DNA of 64,000 nucleotides from Lacrimispora sphenoides (GTDB lineage Bacteria > Bacillota > Clostridia > Lachnospirales > Lachnospiraceae), in assembly GCF_900105215.1 (NCBI RefSeq), contig NZ_FOIP01000002.1:1488001-1552000 (forward strand), read 5' to 3'. The notes below the pieces were generated by a model. It was not told the origin of the DNA. It made no database searches and saw nothing but the letters and a program-made list of their open reading frames with translations. Position numbers and translations under genes: made by a program. Shown here piece by piece: positions 1 to 8,124 of the stretch (position 1 is the first letter of the stretch; the number at the start of each line of letters is the position of its first letter).

Positions 1-2
1 GT

Positions 3-56
3 GTGTGTAAGTCCGGTGATTTACTTATGACTATGGGGCCAGGCGCATATCGCTAA
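3..56 (+). CDS. possible 3' end of a truncated CDS, MurC-like tail
   Basis: An open frame runs in from the left edge and stops at 54-56. Its last residues include GDLLMTMGPG, which resembles the C-terminal GDL-x-TMGAGD segment of UDP-N-acetylmuramate-alanine ligase (MurC). The usual residues after this segment are missing: the frame ends three residues later. It is either a shortened or frameshifted MurC end or a chance match. Only 17 codons are visible, so this is weak. Confidence 0.25.
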   Translation: MCKSGDLLMTMGPGAYR

Positions 57-152
57 CGAAGATAGAGTTACTCCTATGGTAGAGGTTAAAACTGCAGTTT
101 AAAGGTACGCAATGGAATTGAGAAAGCCTGATACAGTTGATATAATAGAAAA

Positions 153-195
153 AACACCGTTTTTTAGTAGAGATTCTACAAAATTTGACGGTGTT
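153..195 (-). terminator. Rho-independent terminator after the response regulator gene
   Basis: Arms AACACCGT (153-160) and ACGGTGTT (188-195) pair, with an inner GTAGA/TCTAC helix. On the minus strand the stem is followed by a run of six T. It lies just past the stop codon at 203 and ends the GH125-kinase-regulator transcript. Confidence 0.75.
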
Positions 196-202
196 TCCCT
201 TT

Positions 203-1813
203 TTACATCCTGTTTTGTTCCCGATAACCAAGAGGAGTCATACCTGTGTGTTTTTTGAATACACGGAAAAAATACTGACTGTCTTCATATCCGGTCCGCT
301 TTGCGATATCCACCACGCTGAGTTCCGAATTCTCAAGCAGTTCCTGTGCCTTTTTGACTTTTAGTTCCGTAATATAATTCACAGCAGACTGTGAGGTCTC
401 CGCTTTAAATATAGACGAAAAATAATTTGGACTCATACCATAGCTCATTGCTAAATCATTAATTGCGATATCTTCACTGTAATGTTCCTGAATATACCGG
501 ACCGCCATCTGGATTTTGCTCCTGGCATTCATGTCGTTCACAGCTTCTGCACGGACACACTCCATAATGATATCGGTAATACGCTGTTGGATTTCAGAAG
601 CCGACTGAATCTGATCCGGCAGATTAAAACTCATCAACAATTTTTCCATGCTGGAGGCCTTTCTTTTCTTATCATAATGTTTAAGAATTACGTTTAAAAT
701 CCGCACCCACATAATTCTTAAATAAGGCGTCCCATACTTACGCATCAGTTCTTCCGAAAAAATTTCCTGCAAAAGATTCTTTATCTTATGAATTTCATTT
801 TTCTCCAAATAGGAATCCAGCAGATGAATCTGAGAAACCGGAAATTTCTGTTCGCTGAATATCCCGGTATCTTCATAGAAGTATAGATTGGAATCTCCAT
901 AAATGATTCTCTGTTTCAAAGCTCCAAGTGCTTCTGAAGCTGATTTTCTTCCGAGTAAAAGCGTGTATCTGCTCACCCCTAATGTCAGATAAATATTCAT
1001 CCTCTTTTCCAGAACAGACCTCATCTCAAGGAAAATACGCTCCACTTCATTCCTCAGTTTCCTTTCGTCCTCCATAAAAAAGATTGCATACAATTGATTA
1101 TTGTCAGAAAGGCTGTTCACAATCTGTTTTCCGCAGGAAGATTCCAGTTCAAGGAGAACATTTCGAACAGAAAACCGTATTAAATCACAATCCATCCGGC
1201 GAAACTTCATATTGTCATAGGTTTCCCCACTGATATGAATAACAGACAGCATCATAAACACATCTCTGCCGCAGTCACCGGCTTCTATTTCGCAGACTTC
1301 GCTTAAAACCTTATAATCCATGGTTTCAGCTGAGGTGTCAAAAAGCAGTGCGTTGATTGCCTTTTCCTGAAGGTATTCCTGCTTTTCCCGGTCCATTCTC
1401 GACTGCCTCCACATGGCATTTCTGATTTTGGAATCCCGTTCCATATCCTGATATAGCTTATTAAACGTCTTTTTGAGTTCTTCATTGGACAGAGGCTTCA
1501 ACAGATAAGCTTTTACTCCCAGGCGAATTGCAGTTTCTGCATAAGAAAACTCTGCATACCCGCTCAAGACTACAAACTGCATGTCTTTTTGAAGCTTTTT
1601 TATTTCATGAATCAGGGTGAGCCCATCCATGTCCGGCATCCTTATATCCGTAATCACAATATCAATCGGATGATTTTCTACAGCCTCCAAGGCTGCCATG
1701 CCGTTTGCTGCTTCAAATATTTCATAAGTATCAATTTTCAGATACTCCAGCCGTGCCCGCAATCCCTGGCGTATTAATTCTTCATCATCTACAATCAGTA
1801 AATTATGTCTCAT
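203..1813 (-). CDS. YesN-type response regulator with AraC DNA-binding domain
   Basis: Cytoplasmic transcription factor of a two-component system. The N-terminal receiver has the acidic pocket DD at residues 9-10, the phosphoacceptor Asp56 in ITDIRMPDMDG and the Lys of AYLLKP. A long middle region leads to a C-terminal AraC pair of helix-turn-helices with the usual YF-RVFKKHTGMTP ending. The chosen start is the ATG at 1813, eight bases after AAAGGAGG; a GTG nine bases upstream sits inside that ribosome site. The gene overlaps the kinase stop by 11 bp, so the pair is translationally coupled. It probably controls the GH125 gene ahead of it in the same operon; the target is inferred from context. 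Confidence 0.9.
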   Translation of the reverse strand: MRHNLLIVDDEELIRQGLRARLEYLKIDTYEIFEAANGMAALEAVENHPIDIVITDIRMPDMDGLTLIHEIKKLQKDMQFVVLSGYAEFSYAETAIRLGVKAYLLKPLSNEELKKTFNKLYQDMERDSKIRNAMWRQSRMDREKQEYLQEKAINALLFDTSAETMDYKVLSEVCEIEAGDCGRDVFMMLSVIHISGETYDNMKFRRMDCDLIRFSVRNVLLELESSCGKQIVNSLSDNNQLYAIFFMEDERKLRNEVERIFLEMRSVLEKRMNIYLTLGVSRYTLLLGRKSASEALGALKQRIIYGDSNLYFYEDTGIFSEQKFPVSQIHLLDSYLEKNEIHKIKNLLQEIFSEELMRKYGTPYLRIMWVRILNVILKHYDKKRKASSMEKLLMSFNLPDQIQSASEIQQRITDIIMECVRAEAVNDMNARSKIQMAVRYIQEHYSEDIAINDLAMSYGMSPNYFSSIFKAETSQSAVNYITELKVKKAQELLENSELSVVDIAKRTGYEDSQYFFRVFKKHTGMTPLGYREQNRM

Positions 1814-3581
1814 CCGCCTCACCTCCTTTGACTACAGGAAGACGAAGTGTAAACCGGCTGCCCTGATACGGATGACTTTTTATGATTATTCCATACTGCT
1901 CCCCACAGAACAATTTAATCCTCTGGTTTACATTCTTGATTCCTATGCTTTTATTCTTCTTTTTATCCGGTTCGGTGCTGTTAATATATGCGCTTAACGC
2001 TTCCACGCCCTGACTGTCCATGCCCACGCCGTCATCCTCAATACAAATACAGAGCATATCATCTTTTTCATAAGCGGAGATTTCAAAAGTTCCTGTACTG
2101 GTCAGTTCACCCAAACCATGAACAATCGCATTTTCCACAATTGGCTGCAAGATAAACCTGGGAAGGTAATACTTCTGGTCATCCACCTCAATATTGTAGA
2201 AAACCTCAAAACGATTTCCATACCTGATTTTTTGAATAAAAATATAGTTCTTAATATGGGCCAGCTCCTGTTCCAGTGTTACGATCTCACCATAATCCTT
2301 TCCCAGGCTGTACCGGAAAATCTCCCCCAGCCTCTGACACATATCACACACCACGAATACCTGCTTCACTGCTGCAATAGAACTGATTGTCTCCAAGGTA
2401 TTATATAGAAAATGAGGATTAATCTGCAGCTGCAGATTCAAAAGCTGGTTTTCCTTATTTTCCAGCTGTTGGATATAATTCTTTTTGATCAGCTGATCCA
2501 GCTTAAGCAGCATATGATCAAACTGGTGATCCAGTTCTGCAATCTCATCTTTTCCTTTAATAGGAGCCTGTATGGTCAGATCTCCGGTTTCTGCTGTGCG
2601 GAACTTCTGAAGCAGAAGGGCAATCCGGGAGGAAAAACCTCTGCTGTACACATACGAACAGCCGATGATGATCAGGATCAGAACTCCTATTAGCGGGAGC
2701 ACCAGCCACTGGATTTCAGCTCTTCTTTCCAGTATTTCCTTATTGTTAAAAAGGAACAAAAGCTTCATCCCGTAGCTGTCTAAGTCTTTCTGCTCGACCA
2801 CATAGGTGTTGATTTCCTGAATGGAACCGCTCTTTGGGTTTTCTTTGTCATGGTTCTTTAAATATGCCTGCAAAACCGGAGCAGTATCTGCATTAGTGGA
2901 ATATAGTATCTCCGAATCCCCGCTATATGCAATTACATCATAGGCTGCATTGCTGTCATGGCTTAAAGCGGCCGGTGCAAACAATTTTGTCATGTAAACA
3001 TCCAGTTTTACAATTCCCAGCTGTGTTCTGGTCAGACTATCCGTGTCCAGTTTTTCTACTTTTTTCACTATGGATAAAAGAGGCTCTTTATCCCCCAGGA
3101 CAAAGTATGAAAACCATCCCTCATCTACCGATTGTTCTTTCGGATACCATATTTCCCTGCCGGCCTCTTCTATCATAGAAGCCCTGTTTCCATATACAGG
3201 ATTCTCTTTAACCATGGAGTAAACCATACAGTTTCTGATTTCGCTGTTTTTTTCCAACAGCAGGGATTTTGTCACCTCTTCGCTGATAATCTCTCCCCTG
3301 ACATAAGGGTTTTGACTTTTATCTGCCAACGTGCTTAATATCATCGTATTGTTGGAAATAAATCTTAAACTCTTCTGGTATTGTTCCAGCTTTTCCTCAA
3401 TATTTTTCGTATACTGGGAAGTGATTTGGGCATGGTAGTCTTCCATCTCACTTATCACCATATTTTCCAGCATTCTGAACAAGAAAGTACCGACAATCAA
3501 TATCGGTATCAGGCTGATCAGGAGAGAAAAAACAACCAGCTGCATAAATATAGGCTTCGAATGTATCCATTCCAATTTCAT
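1803..3581 (-). CDS. YesM-type sensor histidine kinase
   Basis: Membrane sensor kinase of the LytS/YesM (His_kinase) family. Membrane segments lie near residues 15-36 and 292-312, flanking a sensor domain of about 250 residues that should face outward. A HAMP-like linker follows, then the His_kinase domain with the phosphoacceptor His390 in INPHFLYNTLETI, and a HATPase domain with the N-box PIVENAIVHGL and the G-box EDDGVGM. It partners the overlapping response regulator. Such pairs usually sense extracellular sugars or binding-protein complexes and switch on glycan genes; the ligand is unknown. The start has a good GGGAGG ribosome site. Confidence 0.9.
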   Translation of the reverse strand: MKLEWIHSKPIFMQLVVFSLLISLIPILIVGTFLFRMLENMVISEMEDYHAQITSQYTKNIEEKLEQYQKSLRFISNNTMILSTLADKSQNPYVRGEIISEEVTKSLLLEKNSEIRNCMVYSMVKENPVYGNRASMIEEAGREIWYPKEQSVDEGWFSYFVLGDKEPLLSIVKKVEKLDTDSLTRTQLGIVKLDVYMTKLFAPAALSHDSNAAYDVIAYSGDSEILYSTNADTAPVLQAYLKNHDKENPKSGSIQEINTYVVEQKDLDSYGMKLLFLFNNKEILERRAEIQWLVLPLIGVLILIIIGCSYVYSRGFSSRIALLLQKFRTAETGDLTIQAPIKGKDEIAELDHQFDHMLLKLDQLIKKNYIQQLENKENQLLNLQLQINPHFLYNTLETISSIAAVKQVFVVCDMCQRLGEIFRYSLGKDYGEIVTLEQELAHIKNYIFIQKIRYGNRFEVFYNIEVDDQKYYLPRFILQPIVENAIVHGLGELTSTGTFEISAYEKDDMLCICIEDDGVGMDSQGVEALSAYINSTEPDKKKNKSIGIKNVNQRIKLFCGEQYGIIIKSHPYQGSRFTLRLPVVKGGEADET

Positions 3582-3629
3582 TCCAGGTTTTCCTCCCGGT
3601 GCAGATAATTATTATTCATCCATAATTGT

Positions 3630-4922
3630 TCAGAACCAGAACCCTTGAATTGATAATTGATCCAGCAGTTCTGCAAATATTGAATTAGCCCAGGCAAACC
3701 AGTCCCTGGTAAACTCTTCCGGGCTCTCTGGGTTAAAGGACTCATGCATATAGTTTAGACCGGCATGGGTAGCCGCTATCATTTTAAGACATTCCAGTAT
3801 CTCATCCCTGTCAGCGGAAGTAAGTGCCTGCATCGTTAATCCGATGTGCCAGATAAAGCCTTTTGGTGTATGCGGGCTTCCAATGCCCCTGGCGTATGTA
3901 CCGGTATAAAAATAAGGATTGTCCTCTGACAGGATGAATCTGCGGGTATTCCGGTAAATCTCATCCGAAGCATCTTTGTAGCCCAGATAAGGAATCGCCA
4001 GAAGGCTGGGGGAATTTGCGTCATCCATCAGAATATGATGTCCCATACCGTCTGTTTCATAAGCATAAATATCACCGTACTTTTCGTGATGGACAACTCC
4101 GTATCTCTCTATACCCTCTCTGATTTCCGCCGAGAGCTTTTGGCAGCTCCTGGCCAGTTCCTCATTCTGATAAACCGTTCTGCATATTTCCTCTGCATAG
4201 GTAAGCGCGGTCACTGCCATCATATTTGAAGGAATCAGATACCCATAGACACACCGGTCATCCGAAGGGCGAAATCCAGACCAGGTCATCCCTGTATAGA
4301 CGACTGGATTCCCTTTTCCCTCCATAGGAAGTGTATCGGTTTCCACGCAGTCACTTCTTCGGAAAAAGTACTCAGATGTCTCATGGTGCTGTTCCGTAGT
4401 AAATACTTTTAAAATATTGTGAAGCATCTCTAAATACTTCTCATCAAAGATATCCGTCTCTCCTGTCTCTTTCCAAAACTGCCAGGAAAGATAAACAGGG
4501 GCACATAAGGAATCCACTTCATATTTTCTTTCCCATACAGAGTCATTTAACTTTGTATCATCTTTATGTCCCGAACCGTTGGCGCTCTCATTAAACGCAT
4601 TCGCATAAGGATCGATACAGACCATCTCCGCCTGCTTTCGAATAATGCCTTTTATAATCTGACACAGCTCCCTGTCCTTACCGGCATATTTTATATAGGG
4701 TTTTACCTGCGCCGCTGAATCACGCAGCCACATAGCCGGAATATCCCCGGTGATTACAAAAAAGCTTTCATCATCCAGTCTTTTTACAGTGGTATCCATC
4801 GTATTTAAGAAGCATTGTTTTACTAAGGGTGCCAGTTCGGGATATACCTTTTTATATTCATCCTCCAGCTTCGCGCCCCTTGACAATAGAATATCCGGTG
4901 TTTTTTCTAACATTTTTTGCAT
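3630..4922 (-). CDS. GH125 exo-alpha-1,6-mannosidase
   Basis: Glycoside hydrolase family 125 (formerly DUF1237), an inverting exo-acting alpha-1,6-mannosidase with an (alpha/alpha)6 fold. Family landmarks are present: ITGDIPAMWLRDSAAQ near the N-terminus, DPYANAFNE, the TGMTWSGFRPSDDRC segment that holds the catalytic acid Asp, and ESFNPESPEEFTRDWFAWANS near the C-terminus with the catalytic base Glu. At 430 residues it has the usual length, and it has no signal peptide, so it works on imported mannosides. It is the first gene of an operon with the kinase and response regulator, 48 bp ahead of the kinase gene. A palindrome lies upstream of its -10 box. Confidence 0.9.
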   Translation of the reverse strand: MQKMLEKTPDILLSRGAKLEDEYKKVYPELAPLVKQCFLNTMDTTVKRLDDESFFVITGDIPAMWLRDSAAQVKPYIKYAGKDRELCQIIKGIIRKQAEMVCIDPYANAFNESANGSGHKDDTKLNDSVWERKYEVDSLCAPVYLSWQFWKETGETDIFDEKYLEMLHNILKVFTTEQHHETSEYFFRRSDCVETDTLPMEGKGNPVVYTGMTWSGFRPSDDRCVYGYLIPSNMMAVTALTYAEEICRTVYQNEELARSCQKLSAEIREGIERYGVVHHEKYGDIYAYETDGMGHHILMDDANSPSLLAIPYLGYKDASDEIYRNTRRFILSEDNPYFYTGTYARGIGSPHTPKGFIWHIGLTMQALTSADRDEILECLKMIAATHAGLNYMHESFNPESPEEFTRDWFAWANSIFAELLDQLSIQGFWF

Positions 4923-4951
4923 CTGTTCACGTCCTTTCTATTAGTGATTTT

Positions 4952-4988
4952 ATTATACCAGATGGGGCGATATGTTGGCTAGAGCCAA
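4952..4988 (-). promoter_or_regulatory. -10 box and palindrome upstream of GH125
   Basis: On the minus strand TATAAT (4957-4952) lies 30 bp before the GH125 start. No good -35 hexamer is present at the right distance. A perfect palindrome, TTGGCT-AG-AGCCAA, spans 4975-4988 at about the -35 region. A weak -35 replaced by an operator is typical of activator-dependent promoters. The regulator is not identified. Confidence 0.5.
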
Positions 4989-5078
4989 TATGTACGTTCC
5001 AGTGCTGAGTTGTTTTTTTCATTTCTGGATACAAATTGGTGTGAGTTAAAAGTGAATAGTATAAAAGCGCAGAAAACT

Positions 5079-5120
5079 ATCTGCCCTGCAGCTTTATTTC
5101 TTTTCTGCTGCCGGGCAGAT
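5079..5120 (-). terminator. Rho-independent terminator after the ABC-F gene
   Basis: Arms 5079-5092 and 5107-5120 pair over 14 positions with one mismatch (CTGCCC against GGGCAG core). On the minus strand a TTTT-containing tail follows. It lies 20 bp past the ABC-F stop codon. Confidence 0.75.
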
Positions 5121-5139
5121 TAGGAGATTCAGAATGTTT

Positions 5140-6672
5140 TTACCGTTTCTCTATATCAATGACCCTTTGTGCCCAATCCTGATAAAATGCTTCTTCATGT
5201 GAAACCAGTAAAACGGTCCCCGGAAATTCCATCAAGGCTGTTTTTAAGGAGTCTTTTGCCTGAACGTCTAAATGATTTGTCGGTTCGTCCACAATCAGAA
5301 AATTGCATGGTGTTAATGTCAATAGACACATTTTCACTTTTGCCTGTTCTCCTCCGCTTAATGTCCCGATTGATTGCATCGCGTGCTTGCTCGAAATACC
5401 ACATCTGGCTAATTTTTTTCTAACGTCTTTTATTACCAGATTCGGATAGGAATCTGAAACAATCTGAATGGGTGTTCTTGCTTCATCAGGCCATGAGAGA
5501 TCCTGTTCAAAATATCCAATAGTTACTTGCTCAGAGTATTTATATAAACCCTGCAAGGACGGAATTTGCCCAACCAGAGTTTTTAATAGCGTTGACTTTC
5601 CTATTCCGTTAAACCCGGTAATCACTACCTTTTGCCCGCCTTTTATGTTAAAATCAATATCAGATAATACAGGGTAATGGTAGCCAATTGCTAAGTGTTT
5701 AACTGCTAAATGCTCTGTATTCGTCAAAGGTAATTCTGGAAAATAAAAATATGGCTTTATTTCCTTTTGTGCTAAGGCTTCCATTTTATCCATGCGATCA
5801 AGCTGCTTCTGGCGGCCTCTTGCCATTTTTGATTTTCGTCCGGCAATATTTTTTCTTATAAACTCCTCTGTCTTTTTGATTTCCTTTTGTTGTGTTGAAT
5901 ATTGCCTAATATAATCTTCCCGCAGCAGAGTTTTCTTTTTCAAAAACTCAGAATAAGCGCCATAATATTTTGTAATGGTATCATTGTCTATATCACAAAT
6001 ACGATTTGTGATTTTATCTAAAAAGGCAAAGTCATGTGACACTATCATAAAAGCATTGTCCAATCTTGATAAATAATCGGCAAGCCATGAAATGTGTTCT
6101 TTATCCAAAAAGTTTGTAGGTTCATCAAGCAAAAGAACATCTGGTTTTTCCAGAAGTAATTTTGCTAAAATCACCTTTGCACGCTGGCCTCCGCTCATTT
6201 GCTCGATCGGACGGGCAAGACCAATTGCAAGCAATCCCAATCCGTTTGCCACTTGTTCGATATGTGTATCGATCGAATAAAAATCATGTCTTTCAAGTTC
6301 TTCCTGAAGTTTAGCTGCTCGTTCCAAGTATCTCAAATCGCCGTTTGCGGCCATCTCATATAATGCGCCCATTTCATGTTCAATCTCATATAGTCTTGAA
6401 AAGGCTGACTTCAAAAATTCTTTCATAGTTAAGCTATGGTCTATTTCCGCATACTGGCCGAGATAACCGACAGAGATATTGGACTGCCAGATAATTCGTC
6501 CGGCGTCCGGCATTACCTGCTCGGTGCAAATTTTAATCAAAGTGCTTTTTCCAGTTCCGTTCTGTCCAACGATACCAATATGTTCGCCTTTGTTGATGGT
6601 TAATTCCGCATTTTTGTAAAGTAGATTATCTCCAAAAGAATGTGATAATCCGTTAATTTCTAGTAAGCTCAT
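5140..6672 (-). CDS. ABC-F ATPase, probable antibiotic ribosome-protection type
   Basis: Soluble protein with two ABC ATPase domains and no membrane segments, the ABC-F pattern. Walker A is GQNGTGKS at residues 36-43, followed by the signature MSGGQ and Walker B LLLLDEPTNFLD. The second domain has GFNGIGKS, LSGGEQ and LIVDEPTNHLD. Between the domains is a charged helical linker (around residues 240-320) that enters the ribosomal E site in this family. The antibiotic-resistance members (Lsa, Vga, Msr type) displace drugs from the peptidyl transferase centre. The resistance role is inferred mainly from the attenuator leader upstream, which is typical of drug-induced ABC-F genes. Start: ATG at 6672 with AAAGGA eleven bases upstream; a TTG nine bases earlier is too close to that site. 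A housekeeping ABC-F is the alternative. Confidence 0.85.
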   Translation of the reverse strand: MSLLEINGLSHSFGDNLLYKNAELTINKGEHIGIVGQNGTGKSTLIKICTEQVMPDAGRIIWQSNISVGYLGQYAEIDHSLTMKEFLKSAFSRLYEIEHEMGALYEMAANGDLRYLERAAKLQEELERHDFYSIDTHIEQVANGLGLLAIGLARPIEQMSGGQRAKVILAKLLLEKPDVLLLDEPTNFLDKEHISWLADYLSRLDNAFMIVSHDFAFLDKITNRICDIDNDTITKYYGAYSEFLKKKTLLREDYIRQYSTQQKEIKKTEEFIRKNIAGRKSKMARGRQKQLDRMDKMEALAQKEIKPYFYFPELPLTNTEHLAVKHLAIGYHYPVLSDIDFNIKGGQKVVITGFNGIGKSTLLKTLVGQIPSLQGLYKYSEQVTIGYFEQDLSWPDEARTPIQIVSDSYPNLVIKDVRKKLARCGISSKHAMQSIGTLSGGEQAKVKMCLLTLTPCNFLIVDEPTNHLDVQAKDSLKTALMEFPGTVLLVSHEEAFYQDWAQRVIDIEKR

Positions 6673-6733
6673 GTTAATCAAAGTCCTTTCATTTCAGTTA
6701 TTAAATCAGCAGCCATGTGTAAAAATGCAAAAA

Positions 6734-6772
6734 GGCAGAAGACAATACACATAAGTGTATCTGCCTTCTGCC
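6734..6772 (-). terminator. attenuator terminator ahead of the ABC-F gene
   Basis: A 17-18 bp stem (GGCAGAAG... paired with ...CTTCTGCC) with loop ATAA is followed on the minus strand by TTTTTGCATTTTT. It lies 62 bp upstream of the ABC-F start inside its own leader transcript, so it should stop transcription unless relieved. Confidence 0.8.
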
Positions 6773-6805
6773 TCTCAGTTCTATAAAAACCGATATTTTA
6801 AAAGC

Positions 6806-6841
6806 AAAAGGCTACGGACAAAACATTGCCCATAGCCTTTT
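6806..6841 (-). terminator. second leader hairpin ahead of the ABC-F gene
   Basis: In the minus-strand RNA, arms of 14 nt (6841-6828 and 6819-6806) pair fully with two G-U wobbles around an 8-nt loop, then GCUUUU follows. It can act as an upstream attenuator terminator in the same leader. Confidence 0.65.
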
Positions 6842-6935
6842 ATACGCTAAATTTACACACGGAAAGAAGCAATAGCATACCAATTGTATCAGTATGAATA
6901 TTGCCCTGCTTTCCGATGAAATCTTAATGCGTCAT

Positions 6936-7025
6936 CTATACGCTATACTCTGTACAATGTTTCATCGGCATGAATTGTACAGAGTTGAGTTTCTTAACAA
7001 GTTGATTGGTCAAATAGAAGTTCAT
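6936..7025 (-). CDS. leader peptide of the ABC-F attenuator, 29 residues
   Basis: A short gene with a strong ribosome site (AAAGGAG, eight bases before ATG at 7025) stops at 6936. The peptide contains FMPMKHCTEYSV at its end, and its MPM motif recalls the short leader peptides of tet(M)-type genes. Its coding sequence holds an 11-bp perfect inverted repeat (6948-6958 with 6974-6984). The loop of that hairpin (TTTCATCGG, 6960-6968) is complementary to CCGATGAAA at 6913-6921 just past the stop, so stalled ribosomes on the leader could change the fold downstream. The leader role is inferred from this arrangement. Confidence 0.75.
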   Translation of the reverse strand: MNFYLTNQLVKKLNSVQFMPMKHCTEYSV

Positions 7026-7054
7026 AGTATTCTCTCCTTTACTGAAACGCCATC

Positions 7055-7083
7055 ATTATATCACAGCATTTTGGTGCTGTCAA
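7055..7083 (-). promoter_or_regulatory. consensus sigma-A promoter of the ABC-F leader transcript
   Basis: On the minus strand TTGACA (7083-7078) and TATAAT (7060-7055) are separated by exactly 17 bp. Transcription should begin near 7047, giving a leader of about 375 nt before the ABC-F start. Confidence 0.9.
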
Positions 7084-7211
7084 ATCTCGGTCTGTTGAAA
7101 ACATGAAAGTCAAGCTAATATTTTGCAAGACCGCAATCTAACCTGCTCACAACCGAATCATTTAGGTTTTTCCAGGACTATCAAATAAATTGTCCACCTT
7201 TCTATCTTTTA

Positions 7212-8123
7212 TCACCTAATATTTTTACGATGTTTTTCTGCTATCTCTAATAATTCCGTCTCATTTACATAGCGTGTTAAACAACCAATCCCTTCTACAC
7301 ATAATCCGCCGGTAATATTACCAAACAGTATGGCATCTTTCATGTCATAGTCATGATATAAACCATAAATGAAACCGCTTAAAAATGCATCTCCTGCTCC
7401 TGTAGCATCTACCGCTTTAATATTCTCTAACGGCGGAATGATATGTGTAATATCACCTTCTACAAGCATACAACCGTTCTTGTCAAGTTTGATAATAACC
7501 TGATCAAAATATTCTTTTAGTTTATCCGCGGCATCCTGCAAATTCTTTGTTTTCGTAATCTCTAACGCTTCTTTCTGATTTGGCGTAAAGTAATCTGCAA
7601 GCTTAAGATACTCTGAATATTTGTCTAAAGACATTCCGTCTTCCCAGCCCACATCAAAAACCAGTATTGTTCCATCCTCTTTTAACCGCTTATATACTTC
7701 TAAATACCCCAGTTGCATATCTGCTATTTTTGCGCCTTTTAATTTATCGTATATCCTATCCTGATCTTCTTTATTAAGTGTAAAGTGATTACGATAAGAG
7801 ATAAAGGTACGATCCCTTTGTGTTGTGATGATAGAGGTTATGGCCAGGGGCATACCGTTTCCATTGTAAATATTATGATATGATGTATTATAGTGTTCTA
7901 ACTGGGCTTTTGCATAATTGGAAAACATATCATCTCCTAAGAAAGTACATAGCTCAGTAGGAACTCCAAGGCGTGCTAGGTTAATCATAGTTGCCGGAAT
8001 TCCCCCACCTAACTGAATATCAAATCCCTTGGAATATATTTCTTCCCCTTCATTGGGAATTCTCTCAATTCCTGAATAAAGGATATCCACATTAACCATT
8101 CCGACTCCTGATACGTGCTCCAT
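7212..8123 (-). CDS. PfkB-family carbohydrate kinase
   Basis: Ribokinase/PfkB-fold sugar kinase of the usual length (303 residues). It has the N-terminal GG motif region FDIQLGGGIPATMINLARLG and the C-terminal active-site signature DATGAGDAFLSGF with the catalytic Asp. It starts one base after the GH4 stop with GGGGTGG ahead, so the two proteins are made together and probably act in one pathway. The substrate cannot be read from sequence. It may phosphorylate the sugar released by GH4, or the imported disaccharide before GH4 acts, because GH4 enzymes of this class usually need a 6-phosphorylated substrate and no PTS is present here. Confidence 0.85.
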   Translation of the reverse strand: MEHVSGVGMVNVDILYSGIERIPNEGEEIYSKGFDIQLGGGIPATMINLARLGVPTELCTFLGDDMFSNYAKAQLEHYNTSYHNIYNGNGMPLAITSIITTQRDRTFISYRNHFTLNKEDQDRIYDKLKGAKIADMQLGYLEVYKRLKEDGTILVFDVGWEDGMSLDKYSEYLKLADYFTPNQKEALEITKTKNLQDAADKLKEYFDQVIIKLDKNGCMLVEGDITHIIPPLENIKAVDATGAGDAFLSGFIYGLYHDYDMKDAILFGNITGGLCVEGIGCLTRYVNETELLEIAEKHRKNIR

Positions 8124-8124
8124 T

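Noticed and set aside
6894..7106. Plus-strand frame of 70 codons in the ABC-F leader
   Set aside because: No ribosome site; the promoter, leader gene and hairpins all point to the minus strand.
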